Source of the DNA: Solidesulfovibrio carbinoliphilus subsp. oakridgensis
Lineage (GTDB): Bacteria; Desulfobacterota; Desulfovibrionia; Desulfovibrionales; Desulfovibrionaceae
NCBI RefSeq assembly: GCF_000177215.2
Contig: NZ_CM001368.1
Location: forward strand, 1,364,001-1,428,000
Direction of reading: 5' to 3'
Length of the DNA stretch: 64,000 nt
Below the pieces are notes generated by a model. The model was not told the origin of the DNA and did not search any database. It saw only the letters and a list, made by a program, of their open reading frames with translations. This document shows positions 24,579 to 33,245 of this stretch, one piece after another. Position 1 is the first letter of the stretch. The number at the start of each line of letters is the position of its first letter. Made by a program: the position numbers and the translations under genes.

Positions 24579-26252
24579 ATGGTTACTGACACCGGACCCG
24601 ACCTGACGACCGGCGCGGGGACCATCGGCTATCGCGATGGTTCGGAAGCCTATCTGCTGCGTTTTTTCGAAGAGAACGCGGTGGGCGAGTACGAGCTTTT
24701 CCCCAAGGACGCGCCCTGGGCCATCCATTACCACCTGACCCCGCGCCGCAAGACGCTCCTGTCCTGGATCGATTTCGGGCCGGGCGGCCGCATCCTGGAA
24801 CTCGGGGCCGGGTGCGGGGCCCTGACCGCCCACCTGGCCACCCTGCCCCATGCGGTCACGGCCGTGGAGGGCTCGCCCGAGCGGGCGGCCATCATCCGGG
24901 CCCGCTGCCGGTCGGCCCGAAACCTCGAAATCGTGGCTGCCAACGCCGTGGGCCTGCCCTATGACCGCTCCTTCGACGTGGCGACCCTGGTCGGCGTGCT
25001 CGAATACGCCGCCGCTTTCGTTCCCGGCCCGCGCCCCCACGAGCGGCTCCTGGCCGAAGCCCGGCGTTATCTCAAGGACGACGGCTGCCTGATCCTGGCC
25101 ATCGAGAACCGCATGGGCCACAAATACTTGGCCGGCCTGCCCGAGGACCATACCGGCCGGCCCTATGACGGCATAAACGGCTATCCCGGCCCGGGCGCGG
25201 CCCGCACCTTCGACCGGCCGACGCTTGCCGCCCTGCTCGCCCGGGCCGGATTCCCGACCACCCGGTGGTACTACCCGTCGCCGGACTACAAGACCCCGGA
25301 CGCGGTGGTGGCCGAGCGGGCCCTGGCCACCGACGGCTTTGCCGTGCTGCCGCTCCTGGAGCTGCCGACAGCCGACTACGGCGGCCGCTTCCGGCCGGCC
25401 TTCAGCGAACGGCAGTTTTTGCGCTCGGCTCTGGCCGGCGGCGCGGCCGGACACTACATGAACTCGTTTCTGGTCCTGGCCGCGGCCAGGGACGACGCGC
25501 CGCTTCTGGCCGCCAACGAGGCCACGCTGGCCGTGGCCGCGAACGTCGACTCCTGCCCGCCGCTCTTCCAGACCATGACCCGCTTCACGGCCCGGAGGAG
25601 CGGCGTGGCCGTCACCCGGCGAAACCTGCACGGCCTGCCCCCGGCCGTCTTTGCGTCCGGCCGGCAGCACGTCAAGGCCGAGGAGTCCTACCACCTGGGC
25701 TACGTGAGTGTTCTCGAAACCGTCCTCACCGCGGTCGAAGAGGGCGACATGGGCCAGGCCGCCAAGGCGCTTGTCCGTTGGATGGAGCACACGGCCGCCA
25801 GGGCCCGTCCGGCCACGCCCGAGCGGGTCCGGGCCTTTGCCGCCTTTTGCCGCGGCCGGCTCGGCCAGACCGTCTACCCGGACCATCAAACGGACCGGTG
25901 GCTGCCGGGGAACCTCCTCGACGCCCACCCGGGCAACGTCCTCGTCCATCCCGCCACCGGCGACATCCGCTACATCGACCTGGAATGGCAGCTTGCCTGC
26001 GACATTCCCCTGCAATTGCTCCTCGACAGGGGCGTCAATCTGGTCGGGCAAAAAATCGCGCTCCTGGCCCCCGCGCCGCCCCTGCCGAACGCCGGGGGCC
26101 TGCCGCCGGCCCTGGACGGGGTCCTGGCCCGCCATCCCCTGTGCCGGCGGGCGGACCCCCGATCCCTGGCCGTGGTCACCCAGTGGCTCTTTGCCGCCGT
26201 GACCCACGGCAGCCTGGATTACCGCCTGCCGCCCGCCGCCGGCCGCCGGTGA
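24579..26252 (+). CDS. SAM-dependent methyltransferase fused to a kinase-like domain
   Basis: A 557-residue two-part protein. The N-terminal half is a class I methyltransferase: motif I ILELGAGCGALTAHL (about 70-84), acidic AVEGSPERA, and VATLVGVLEYAAAF. The C-terminal half has LLDAHPGNVLV followed by IRYIDLEW (about 440-470), resembling the catalytic loop and metal-binding Asp of aminoglycoside-phosphotransferase/choline-kinase-type kinases. A methyltransferase-kinase order is known in WbdD, which caps O-antigen chains. Here a role in surface polysaccharide modification is inference only. The ATG at 24579 is preferred over an upstream ATG because the earlier reading would translate repeat copy E. 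Followed 71 nt later by an MFS exporter. Confidence 0.75.
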   Translation: MVTDTGPDLTTGAGTIGYRDGSEAYLLRFFEENAVGEYELFPKDAPWAIHYHLTPRRKTLLSWIDFGPGGRILELGAGCGALTAHLATLPHAVTAVEGSPERAAIIRARCRSARNLEIVAANAVGLPYDRSFDVATLVGVLEYAAAFVPGPRPHERLLAEARRYLKDDGCLILAIENRMGHKYLAGLPEDHTGRPYDGINGYPGPGAARTFDRPTLAALLARAGFPTTRWYYPSPDYKTPDAVVAERALATDGFAVLPLLELPTADYGGRFRPAFSERQFLRSALAGGAAGHYMNSFLVLAAARDDAPLLAANEATLAVAANVDSCPPLFQTMTRFTARRSGVAVTRRNLHGLPPAVFASGRQHVKAEESYHLGYVSVLETVLTAVEEGDMGQAAKALVRWMEHTAARARPATPERVRAFAAFCRGRLGQTVYPDHQTDRWLPGNLLDAHPGNVLVHPATGDIRYIDLEWQLACDIPLQLLLDRGVNLVGQKIALLAPAPPLPNAGGLPPALDGVLARHPLCRRADPRSLAVVTQWLFAAVTHGSLDYRLPPAAGRR

Positions 26253-26323
26253 CGCCCCTTCCCCCCTGCCCCGCCTTGGCGTATGGGGGACGCGACTTCG
26301 CTCGCCCAAGGAACCTTTCCCCT

Positions 26324-27778
26324 ATGAAACAACGCCTGTTCTCCCCTGCCGCCGCCGGCGGGGCGTCGCCGGCCCTGGCCATGCTCGGGGTCAACCTCAT
26401 GGTCTTCATGGCCACCCTCGACATGAGCATCGTCAACGTGGCCCTGCCGACCCTGGTCGAGAGCCTGGCCACGGACTTCGCCACCATCCAGTGGGTGGTT
26501 CTGAGCTATGTCCTGGTCATCGCGAGCCTCTTGCTCCTCGTCTCGCGGCTTGGCGACATGCGGGACAAGAAACGCATCTTCTCGGCCGGACTGGTGCTTT
26601 TCATCCTGTCGTCGCTGTGCTGCGGACTGGCCCCGTCCGTCGGCTGGCTGATCGCCTTCCGGGCCGTCCAAGGCATCGGCGCGGCCATGAGCCAGTCGCT
26701 TGGCATGGCCATCGTCACCCAGATCGCGCCGCAATCGAGTCGGGGCCGGGCCCTCGGGTTCATCGGCGGCACGGTGGCCATGGGGCTCATGCTCGGCCCG
26801 CCCCTGGGGGGCGTGCTGATCGGCCTGGCCGGCTGGCGCTCCATGTTTCTTTTAAACGTGCCGGTCGGGCTTGTGGCCCTGTTCGTGGTGCGGCGCTACA
26901 TGCCCGCCCTGCCGCCGATCAAGGCCGGGGAGCGGTTCGACGTGCCGGGCGCCATCGCCGCCGGCCTGACCCTTGGCTGCTACGGCTTGGGCATGACCCT
27001 GGCCCAGCGCCAGGGGCTCGAGGATCCGGCCACCCTGGCCTTGCTGGGGGTCGCCCTGGCCGGCCTGGCCGTCTTTGTCCGCATCGAGCGCCGCGCCCCC
27101 GCGCCCATGCTCGACCTGTCCCTTTTCGCCAACCCCCTGCTCACCCTGCCCCTGGCCATGTCCGTCCTGGTCTTCATCACCGGGGCCAGCGGCTTTATCA
27201 TGCCGTTTTTCTTCCAGATGGCCCAGGGCCGGTCCGTGACCGAAATGGGGCTCATCATGATGATCCTGCCGGCCTCCATGGCCCTGTCCGCGCCCGTCTC
27301 CGGCACGCTGGCCGACCGGTACGGCTCGCGGGTCATCTGTCTGGTGGGGCTCGTGGTCCTGTGCGGCGGCTGCCTGGCCCTCGGCACCCTGGCCGCGGAC
27401 ACGCCGTGGTGGGGCTATCTGCTGCGGACCCTGCCGGTCGGCCTTGGCATCGGCATCTTCCAGGCCCCGAACAATTCGGCCATCATGGGCCAGATGCCGC
27501 CGCACCGGCTTGGCGTCGGGTCGGGGCTGGCCAACTACGCCCGGGTCTTCGGCCAGTCCACGGGCCTGCCCCTGGTCGGCACGCTGTTCGCCTCCCTGGT
27601 CCTGTCCTCGGGCCACGTCGGCTCGCGGGCGGCCTTCACCAGCGCCCCGCCGGCCGTGCTGGCGGCCGGCGTGGCCGGCGTCTTCCGCTGGCTGGCCGGA
27701 CTTCTCGTGGTGGCCATCGCCCTGGCCGCCCTGGCCTGGCGGCTCGAGGCCGTGCGGGAGCGCGGCCCAGGCCGTTGA
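26324..27778 (+). CDS. MFS exporter, DHA2 (14-helix) family
   Basis: A 484-residue proton-driven drug exporter of the EmrB/QacA type. Motif D1 appears as TLDMSIVNVALPTL in helix 1, motif A as SRLGDMRDKKRIF, and motif C as GLMLGPPLGGVLIG in helix 5; about 14 hydrophobic segments are visible. AAGGAA lies 10 nt before the ATG. There is no EmrA-like adaptor beside it, so it probably exports across the inner membrane only. Its stop lies 10 bp from the convergent antiporter stop. Confidence 0.9.
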   Translation: MKQRLFSPAAAGGASPALAMLGVNLMVFMATLDMSIVNVALPTLVESLATDFATIQWVVLSYVLVIASLLLLVSRLGDMRDKKRIFSAGLVLFILSSLCCGLAPSVGWLIAFRAVQGIGAAMSQSLGMAIVTQIAPQSSRGRALGFIGGTVAMGLMLGPPLGGVLIGLAGWRSMFLLNVPVGLVALFVVRRYMPALPPIKAGERFDVPGAIAAGLTLGCYGLGMTLAQRQGLEDPATLALLGVALAGLAVFVRIERRAPAPMLDLSLFANPLLTLPLAMSVLVFITGASGFIMPFFFQMAQGRSVTEMGLIMMILPASMALSAPVSGTLADRYGSRVICLVGLVVLCGGCLALGTLAADTPWWGYLLRTLPVGLGIGIFQAPNNSAIMGQMPPHRLGVGSGLANYARVFGQSTGLPLVGTLFASLVLSSGHVGSRAAFTSAPPAVLAAGVAGVFRWLAGLLVVAIALAALAWRLEAVRERGPGR

Positions 27779-27788
27779 GCGACGGGCC

Positions 27789-29534
27789 TCAATCCTCGGC
27801 GGCCTTGGCCCCGCAGCCGGGCTCCGTCCGTTCCTGGAACAGCTCCCGGCGCACCCGGTCGCGCTCGCGGTCGATCTGCTCGTCCGTGGCTCCGAGTTCG
27901 CGCATGAGATAGGCCGTCATGGACAGGGCGATCTCGCCTTCGCCGGAAAAGACCGCCTGGGCTCCGGCCCGGCATTGGACCGCGGCCTCCCGCAGATAGT
28001 CGGCGCGGCTCAAGACCCGCAGGCCGGGATGCAGGTCGAGGGCGGCGGACACGATCTGGCCGGCGTCCACCCCCGAGGCGGTGATGAAAAGGCCCGTGGC
28101 CGTTTCGATGCCGGCGTGGAGCAGGATCTCCCGGCTGGAGGCGTCCCCGTGGACGGCCCCCCACCCCTGGGCGAGAAGCATCCGCACGGTCTTGATGTTC
28201 ATTTCCACCACCACCGGCTCGATGCCGTTGTCCCGAAGGATGCGACAAAGGGTGCGGCCGACCGGTCCGTAGCCGACCACCACGGCCCGGTGGGCCGCGG
28301 CATCGTCCTCAAGGACCGCCTCCTGGTGCGCCGCCCCGCGCCGCACCAGCCCCCGGCGCTCCAGCCAGCCCACCAGCGGCTCCACGGCCTGGAACAGCCA
28401 CGGATTGAGGGTGATGGACACCACCGAGGCCACCACCAGGGCGTTGGTGGCGTTGGGCGGTAGGATGCCGAGCCCGGTCGCCAGCCCGGCCAGGATGAAG
28501 GAAAATTCGCCGATCTGGGCCAGGGCCGCGGCCACGGCGCAGGCGACCGGCAGCGGCCGGCGCAGCAGCAGCACGCAGACCAGGGCGGCCAGGGGCTTGC
28601 CAAGCAGCACGATGCCGAGCGTGGCCAGCTCCAGGCGCCACTCGGCCGCCACCGAGGACGGATCGAGCTGCATGCCGACGGAGACGAAAAAGAGCACGGC
28701 AAAGGCGTCGCGCATGGGCAACGCGTCCGAGGCGGCCCTGGCCCCGAAGTCGGATTGGCCGACGATCATGCCGGCCAGAAAGGCCCCAAGCGCCATGGAG
28801 GCCCCGAATAAAAGGGCGGAGCCAACGGCCAGCCCCAGGGCCGAGGCCAAAACCGCCAGGGTGAAAAGCTCCCGGGAGCCGGTGCGGGCCACGTACTCGA
28901 AAAACCGGGGCAACAGCCACCGGCCGGCCACGGCGGCAACGGCGATCAAGCCGGCGAGTTTGAGAAGGGCGAGCCCCAGGGTCAGGCCGAGTCCGCCGTC
29001 CTCCAGGCCCTTTGGACCGTAAATCGCCGGCAGCAGCACCAGGACCAGGATGGTGAAGAGGTCCTCCACCACCAGCCAGCCCACGGCGATATGGCCGATG
29101 GGCGTGTGGAGGGCCCGGTTGTCGGCCAGAACCCGGGTCAGAACCACGGTGCTGGCCACGGAGATGGCGATGCCGAAGACGATGCCCGCCGACCACGACC
29201 AGCCGAAGCCGTGGGCGGCCACGGCCCCGAGCCCGGCCGAGACCAGGATCTGGGCCAGGGCACCCGGCAGGGCGACGCCCCGCACCGCCAGCAGGTCTTT
29301 CAAATGGAAATGCAGGCCGACCCCGAACATGAGCAGGATCACGCCTATTTCGGCGAACTGGTTGGTGATGTCCTTGTCGGCCACGAAACCCGGGGTGAAC
29401 GGGCCGACGAGAAACCCGGCCACCAGATAGCCGACGATGGGCGACAGGCCCAGGCGCTTGGCGAAAAGGCCGAGGATCAGGGCGGCGATGAGGCCGCCGG
29501 TCATGGCCAGGATCAGATCGATGGCGTGGGGCAT
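27789..29534 (-). CDS. CPA2-family monovalent cation/proton antiporter (KefB-like), copy 1
   Basis: A 581-residue membrane protein. Residues about 1-385 form the Na/H-exchanger-type domain (AKRLGLSPIVGYLVAGFLVGP, EIGVILLMFGVGLHF, FGIAISVASTVVLTRVLADN, MALGAFLAGMIVG). Residues about 405-520 form a cytoplasmic TrkA-N/RCK domain with nucleotide-binding VVVGYGPVGRTL. The TrkA-C domain found in its neighbour is absent. GAGG lies 4 nt before the ATG. It probably exchanges K+ for H+. Divergent from the MarR gene. Confidence 0.9.
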   Translation of the reverse strand: MPHAIDLILAMTGGLIAALILGLFAKRLGLSPIVGYLVAGFLVGPFTPGFVADKDITNQFAEIGVILLMFGVGLHFHLKDLLAVRGVALPGALAQILVSAGLGAVAAHGFGWSWSAGIVFGIAISVASTVVLTRVLADNRALHTPIGHIAVGWLVVEDLFTILVLVLLPAIYGPKGLEDGGLGLTLGLALLKLAGLIAVAAVAGRWLLPRFFEYVARTGSRELFTLAVLASALGLAVGSALLFGASMALGAFLAGMIVGQSDFGARAASDALPMRDAFAVLFFVSVGMQLDPSSVAAEWRLELATLGIVLLGKPLAALVCVLLLRRPLPVACAVAAALAQIGEFSFILAGLATGLGILPPNATNALVVASVVSITLNPWLFQAVEPLVGWLERRGLVRRGAAHQEAVLEDDAAAHRAVVVGYGPVGRTLCRILRDNGIEPVVVEMNIKTVRMLLAQGWGAVHGDASSREILLHAGIETATGLFITASGVDAGQIVSAALDLHPGLRVLSRADYLREAAVQCRAGAQAVFSGEGEIALSMTAYLMRELGATDEQIDRERDRVRRELFQERTEPGCGAKAAED

Positions 29535-29668
29535 GGAACCTCATGGCAGAATGGGGCGGACCTGGGGAAACAGGCTTCCACCGTTACGCCATTTTCCTAC
29601 AGGAGGACGCGGCCGGGGGCAACATCCGCCGGCCGACCGGACCACCCCGCCCTCCCCGGCCAAGCGCA

Positions 29669-29697
29669 TTGACAGCCCCGAGCCGGTCACATACCAC
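29669..29697 (+). promoter_or_regulatory. Candidate promoter of marR, possibly leaderless
   Basis: TTGACA (29669-29674), 17-nt spacer, TACCAC (29692-29697). The -35 is a perfect match, the -10 poor. Predicted transcription start (about 29704) falls almost on the ATG at 29705, and no Shine-Dalgarno is present. Confidence 0.35.
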
Positions 29698-29704
29698 TTT
29701 GCCC

Positions 29705-30187
29705 ATGGAAGACGCCGCCCTGGACCATGAACCCGAGCAGTTCCGACGTCAGGCCAAGCGGTTGCAGGAATCCGTCGAAAACCTGTTCGCCTGCTGCCAG
29801 GAACGGATCGCCCTGCAAAGCGAGCGGTTCGGCCTGCCGCCGGCCGCCTTGCGCGCCCTGCTCGCCCTGGGCGAAAGCCGCTATCTGGCCCCGGGCGAAC
29901 TGGGGCGGCGGCTCGGCGTGACCAAAAGCCGGGTCACGGCCGTGACCACCGGCCTCATGCGCCACCGCCTGATTGAAAAGCACCCCGATCCGGCCGACGC
30001 CCGGGTGACGCTGCTCACCCTCACCCCGGCCGGCCGCCGGGCCCGGGAGGAAGTCCGCACCTTCATGGCCGGGCTCTTCCAGAGCATGCTGGAACGGGTC
30101 GAGCCCGGGCAGCGGGAATCCATCCTGGCCTCCCTGGACATGCTGCGCCACTGCATGGAGGCGGTCCGGGCCGACCTGCGGCCGTAA
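29705..30187 (+). CDS. MarR-family transcriptional regulator
   Basis: A 160-residue winged-helix dimeric regulator. The DNA-binding region is LAPGELGRRLGVTKSRVTAVTTGLMRHRLIEKHPDPADARVTLLTLTPAGR (about 60-110), with the conserved Asp-x-Arg wing. MarR proteins usually repress nearby transporters and respond to small aromatic or oxidised ligands. It stands between two KefB-like antiporters, divergent from one and 76 nt upstream of the other, and may control either. No inverted-repeat operator was evident. Confidence 0.88.
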   Translation: MEDAALDHEPEQFRRQAKRLQESVENLFACCQERIALQSERFGLPPAALRALLALGESRYLAPGELGRRLGVTKSRVTAVTTGLMRHRLIEKHPDPADARVTLLTLTPAGRRAREEVRTFMAGLFQSMLERVEPGQRESILASLDMLRHCMEAVRADLRP

Positions 30188-30263
30188 CCCTGCCGCACCC
30201 TTTCGGGCCGACGCCCGCCTCTTGCGGCTTCACAAGCTCACGGCTTTTGTTCATAGTCCCGGG

Positions 30264-32246
30264 ATGGACATTCCTCTTCTTCCAGACATTACCGTCATTT
30301 TCGGACTGGCCGTGGTGGTTATCCTGGTCTGCCACCGCCTGAAAATCCCGGCCCTGGTCGGCATGCTGCTGACAGGCGTCCTTTGCGGCCCGCACGGCCT
30401 GGGACTCGTCCGCTCGGCCCATGACGTCGAAATCCTGTCGGAGATCGGGGTCATCCTGCTGCTTTTCACCATCGGCCTCGAACTGTCCCTGGCCGACCTG
30501 ACCCGGTTGCGACGGCCAGTCTTTCTCGGCGGCGCGGCCCAGATGGCGCTCACCTGGCTGGTCTTTTTCGACGTGGCCTTTTTCGCCCTTGATTTCTCGG
30601 GAGGCGCGGCGGTGCTGATCGGCATGCTGGCCGCCCTGTCGAGCACGGCCATCGTGCTCAAGACCCTGCAGGAACGGGCCGAGATGGAAGCGCCCCACGG
30701 CCGGGTGACGCTTGGCATCCTGGTCTTCCAGGACCTGCTCGCCGTGCCCATGATGCTTTCGGTGCCGCTGCTGGCCGGCCAGACCTTCGGCTTCACCAAC
30801 TCCATCGTCTTCACCATCGCCAAGGGCGCGCTGGTGCTCATCCTGCTCGTGGTCCTGTCGCGAAAGCTCATGCCCATGCTGCTGCTCTCCATCGTGCGCA
30901 CGCGCAGCCGCGAGCTTTTCCTGCTGACGGCCCTCGGCGTCTGCCTGGCCGTCAGCCTGCTCACCGCCTCCATCGGCCTGTCGCTATCCCTGGGCGCCTT
31001 TCTGGCGGGACTCCTCCTTTCCGGCTCCGACTACCGCGAAAACCTTCACGAGGCCGTCCTGCCCTTCAAGGATGTCTTCACCGCGCTTTTTTTCATCTCC
31101 ATCGGCATGCTCCTCGACATGGCCCCGGCCATGCAGCACTGGATCGAGATCCTCGGCGCGGCGGTCCTGCTCCTGGCCGTCAAGGCCGTTTTGGCCGGCG
31201 CGGCTACGCGCATCACCGGCTATCCCCGCCGCACGGCCGTGCTGGTCGGGTTGGCCCTGTGCCAGGTCGGGGAGTTCTCGTTCATCCTGGCCAAGGCCGG
31301 TTTCGACCAGCAGGTCATTTCCGAGCACTTCTACCAGAAATTCCTGGCCGCAAGCATCCTGACCATGGTCCTGGCCCCGTTCCTCATCGCCCTGGCCCCG
31401 GCCGCGGCCTCGCTGCTGGCCCGGCTGACCGGCGGCCGCGACATCCCCGAAGGGCCGCCGTCGCCGCTTCTGACCGACCATCTGATCATCCTGGGGTTCG
31501 GGGCGGGCGGCCGGCAGCTGGCCCGGGCCGCCCGGGCCGGGGGCATCCCCTACGTGGTGCTGGAGATGAACCCGGACACGGTGCGCAAGGAGTCCAAGAA
31601 GGGGGAACCCATCGTCTTTGGCGACGCGTCCAAGCCCGGGGTGCTGCGGCACATCGGTGTGCGGGACGCCAAGGCGCTGGCCGTGGTCATCTCGGACGCG
31701 GCGGCGGCCAGACGGGCGGTGGAGGTGGCCAGAAGCGAGAATCCGGCCCTGTACATCGTGGCCCGGACCCGGTTCAATTCCGAGATCAAGGCGCTCCTTG
31801 ACATCGGAGCCAACGACGTCATTGCCGAGGAGTTCGAGGCGTCGCTGGTGGTTTTCGCCCGGGTGCTCGGCAAGTTCATGGTGCCGCGCGACGACATCGA
31901 GCGCATGGCCCAGGACATCCGGCGGGAGGGCTACCGGGCCATGCTGCCCGACTCCCTGGCCGCCATGGCCTCCTTTTCGCCGGACAAGTCCCTGGCCGGA
32001 CTCCATGTGGCGGTTTTCACCGTGGATGCGGCCTCGAAGCTGGCCGGCAAGACCCTCGAAGAAGTCCGGCTGCGGCGCGACCACAACCTGACCGTGGCCG
32101 CGGCTCGGCGCGGCGAGGAGTTCGTGCCCAATCCCGACGGCCCCTTCGCCCTGTCTCCGGGTGACAGGCTCTACGTCATGGGCACGGCCGAAGCCCTGCA
32201 CGAGGGGGCGGAGCTGTTCCAGGGAGCGAAGCCGCAGGCCGTCTAG
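30264..32246 (+). CDS. CPA2-family antiporter (KefB-like), copy 2
   Basis: A 660-residue protein with the full three-part layout: exchanger domain (about 1-385; KIPALVGMLLTGVLCGPHGLG, EIGVILLLFTIGLELSL, AALSSTAIVLKTL, LSLGAFLAGLLLSGSDY), TrkA-N (about 405-520; LIILGFGAGGRQLARAARAGG) and TrkA-C (about 570-650; SPGDRLYVMGTAEAL). I chose the ATG at 30264 (MDIPLLPD) as typical for the family; no Shine-Dalgarno is visible, as in the marR gene just upstream. Its last 4 bases (CTAG) overlap the convergent ornithine-cyclodeaminase-like gene. Confidence 0.9.
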   Translation: MDIPLLPDITVIFGLAVVVILVCHRLKIPALVGMLLTGVLCGPHGLGLVRSAHDVEILSEIGVILLLFTIGLELSLADLTRLRRPVFLGGAAQMALTWLVFFDVAFFALDFSGGAAVLIGMLAALSSTAIVLKTLQERAEMEAPHGRVTLGILVFQDLLAVPMMLSVPLLAGQTFGFTNSIVFTIAKGALVLILLVVLSRKLMPMLLLSIVRTRSRELFLLTALGVCLAVSLLTASIGLSLSLGAFLAGLLLSGSDYRENLHEAVLPFKDVFTALFFISIGMLLDMAPAMQHWIEILGAAVLLLAVKAVLAGAATRITGYPRRTAVLVGLALCQVGEFSFILAKAGFDQQVISEHFYQKFLAASILTMVLAPFLIALAPAAASLLARLTGGRDIPEGPPSPLLTDHLIILGFGAGGRQLARAARAGGIPYVVLEMNPDTVRKESKKGEPIVFGDASKPGVLRHIGVRDAKALAVVISDAAAARRAVEVARSENPALYIVARTRFNSEIKALLDIGANDVIAEEFEASLVVFARVLGKFMVPRDDIERMAQDIRREGYRAMLPDSLAAMASFSPDKSLAGLHVAVFTVDAASKLAGKTLEEVRLRRDHNLTVAAARRGEEFVPNPDGPFALSPGDRLYVMGTAEALHEGAELFQGAKPQAV

Positions 32247-33139
32247 AATCGCCCGGCAAAGGCCTGCCGGGCGGCCGCCAGATCGAAGAGGGCGTGGCCC
32301 ACGGTCTTGAAGACCACCGGGCCGGACGGGCGGGGCGGCTTGTCGAGCACGTCCGTCAAATCGGTCACCGTGTCCCAGTCCACCCCGGCCCGCAGGAAGT
32401 CTCCGGCCTCGACCCGGGCCGAAGCCCTATCGTCCACGAACAGGGCGGCCCGGCGGACCAGCGCGGCCGGGATCTCGGCCGCCTCGGGCGTGAACGACCC
32501 CACGGCCGACACGAACACGTCGCCCCGCACCGCGTCCGGCAGGACCGGCTCCCGACTGGTGGTGGCCGTGACGATGAGTCCGGCCGTTGCGGCCGCTTGC
32601 GCCATTGCCGCCGGGTCGGCCGCCACCCGGACGGCCACGCCCCGGCCCGCCAGGTCCCGGGCCAGCCCCTCGGCCCGGTCCCGGGTCCGCGAGGCCAGCC
32701 ATATTTCCCGCACCCCGAGTCCCTGCCGGAAGGCTTCCACGTGGGCCCTGGCCTGGACCCCGGCGCCGATGACCAAAAGCGGCCCGGCGGGAGCCGGGGC
32801 CAGGAGCCGGGCGGCGAGCAGGCTCACGGCCGCCGTGCGCCGGGCCGTGACCGTCGGCCCGTCCAAAACCCCGAGCCGCCGGCCGGTCGCGGCCTCCATG
32901 ACCGTGACCTCGCCCTGGATAACGGGCAACCCGCGCTCCCCGTTGCCCGGGTGGACGGTGATGGTCTTGACCACGGCCAGGGCCTCGTCCGCGGCCGGCA
33001 TGCACAGAAGCACCCCGCCCGGGACCGGCATGGCCAGCCGCTCGGGAGCGATCGCCCGGCCGGCCCGGCGGGCCCGCAGGACCTCGGCCACGGCGTCGGC
33101 CAGGGCGTCATAAGGGAAAAGCCCTGCAACATCGCCCAT
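32243..33139 (-). CDS. Ornithine cyclodeaminase/mu-crystallin family protein
   Basis: A 298-residue NAD(P)-dependent enzyme of the family that includes ornithine cyclodeaminase, alanine dehydrogenase and ketimine reductases. The dinucleotide motif is LLVIGAGVQARAHVEAF (about 125-140), preceded by GPTVTARRTAAVSLLAARLLA and followed by TATTSREPVL and FVSAVGSFTP. GGAGGT lies 6 nt before the ATG at 33139. A longer reading would translate repeat copy F, so I rejected it. Substrate is uncertain. Confidence 0.85.
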   Translation of the reverse strand: MGDVAGLFPYDALADAVAEVLRARRAGRAIAPERLAMPVPGGVLLCMPAADEALAVVKTITVHPGNGERGLPVIQGEVTVMEAATGRRLGVLDGPTVTARRTAAVSLLAARLLAPAPAGPLLVIGAGVQARAHVEAFRQGLGVREIWLASRTRDRAEGLARDLAGRGVAVRVAADPAAMAQAAATAGLIVTATTSREPVLPDAVRGDVFVSAVGSFTPEAAEIPAALVRRAALFVDDRASARVEAGDFLRAGVDWDTVTDLTDVLDKPPRPSGPVVFKTVGHALFDLAAARQAFAGRF

Positions 33140-33186
33140 GCCCTTACCTCCCGCCGACCCTTCCGGCAGCCCCCCCCATCCCGTCC

Positions 33187-33232
33187 AGGGGGTCCGGGGG
33201 GGATGATCCCCCCCGGCCGCCGGAGGCATCTT
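33187..33232 (-). repeat. Stop-proximal palindromic repeat, copy F
   Basis: On the minus strand begins 13 nt after the M23-peptidase stop with AAGATGCCTCCGGCGGCC, then GGGGGGATCATCCCCCC, GGACCCCCT. It lies between this gene and the ornithine-cyclodeaminase-like start. Confidence 0.85.
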
Positions 33233-33245
33233 CGCCTTTGGCCCG

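Noticed and set aside
22491-26309. A 1272-codon open frame on the minus strand
   Set aside because: It runs opposite to the glutaredoxin, aminotransferase and methyltransferase genes, has low-complexity Gly/Ala/Arg/His-rich content, and no motif. Such long antisense frames are common in GC-rich DNA.
33140-33229. Longer N-terminus for the ornithine-cyclodeaminase-like protein (MPPAAGGDHPPR...)
   Set aside because: It is read from repeat copy F; GGAGGT sits directly before the ATG at 33139.
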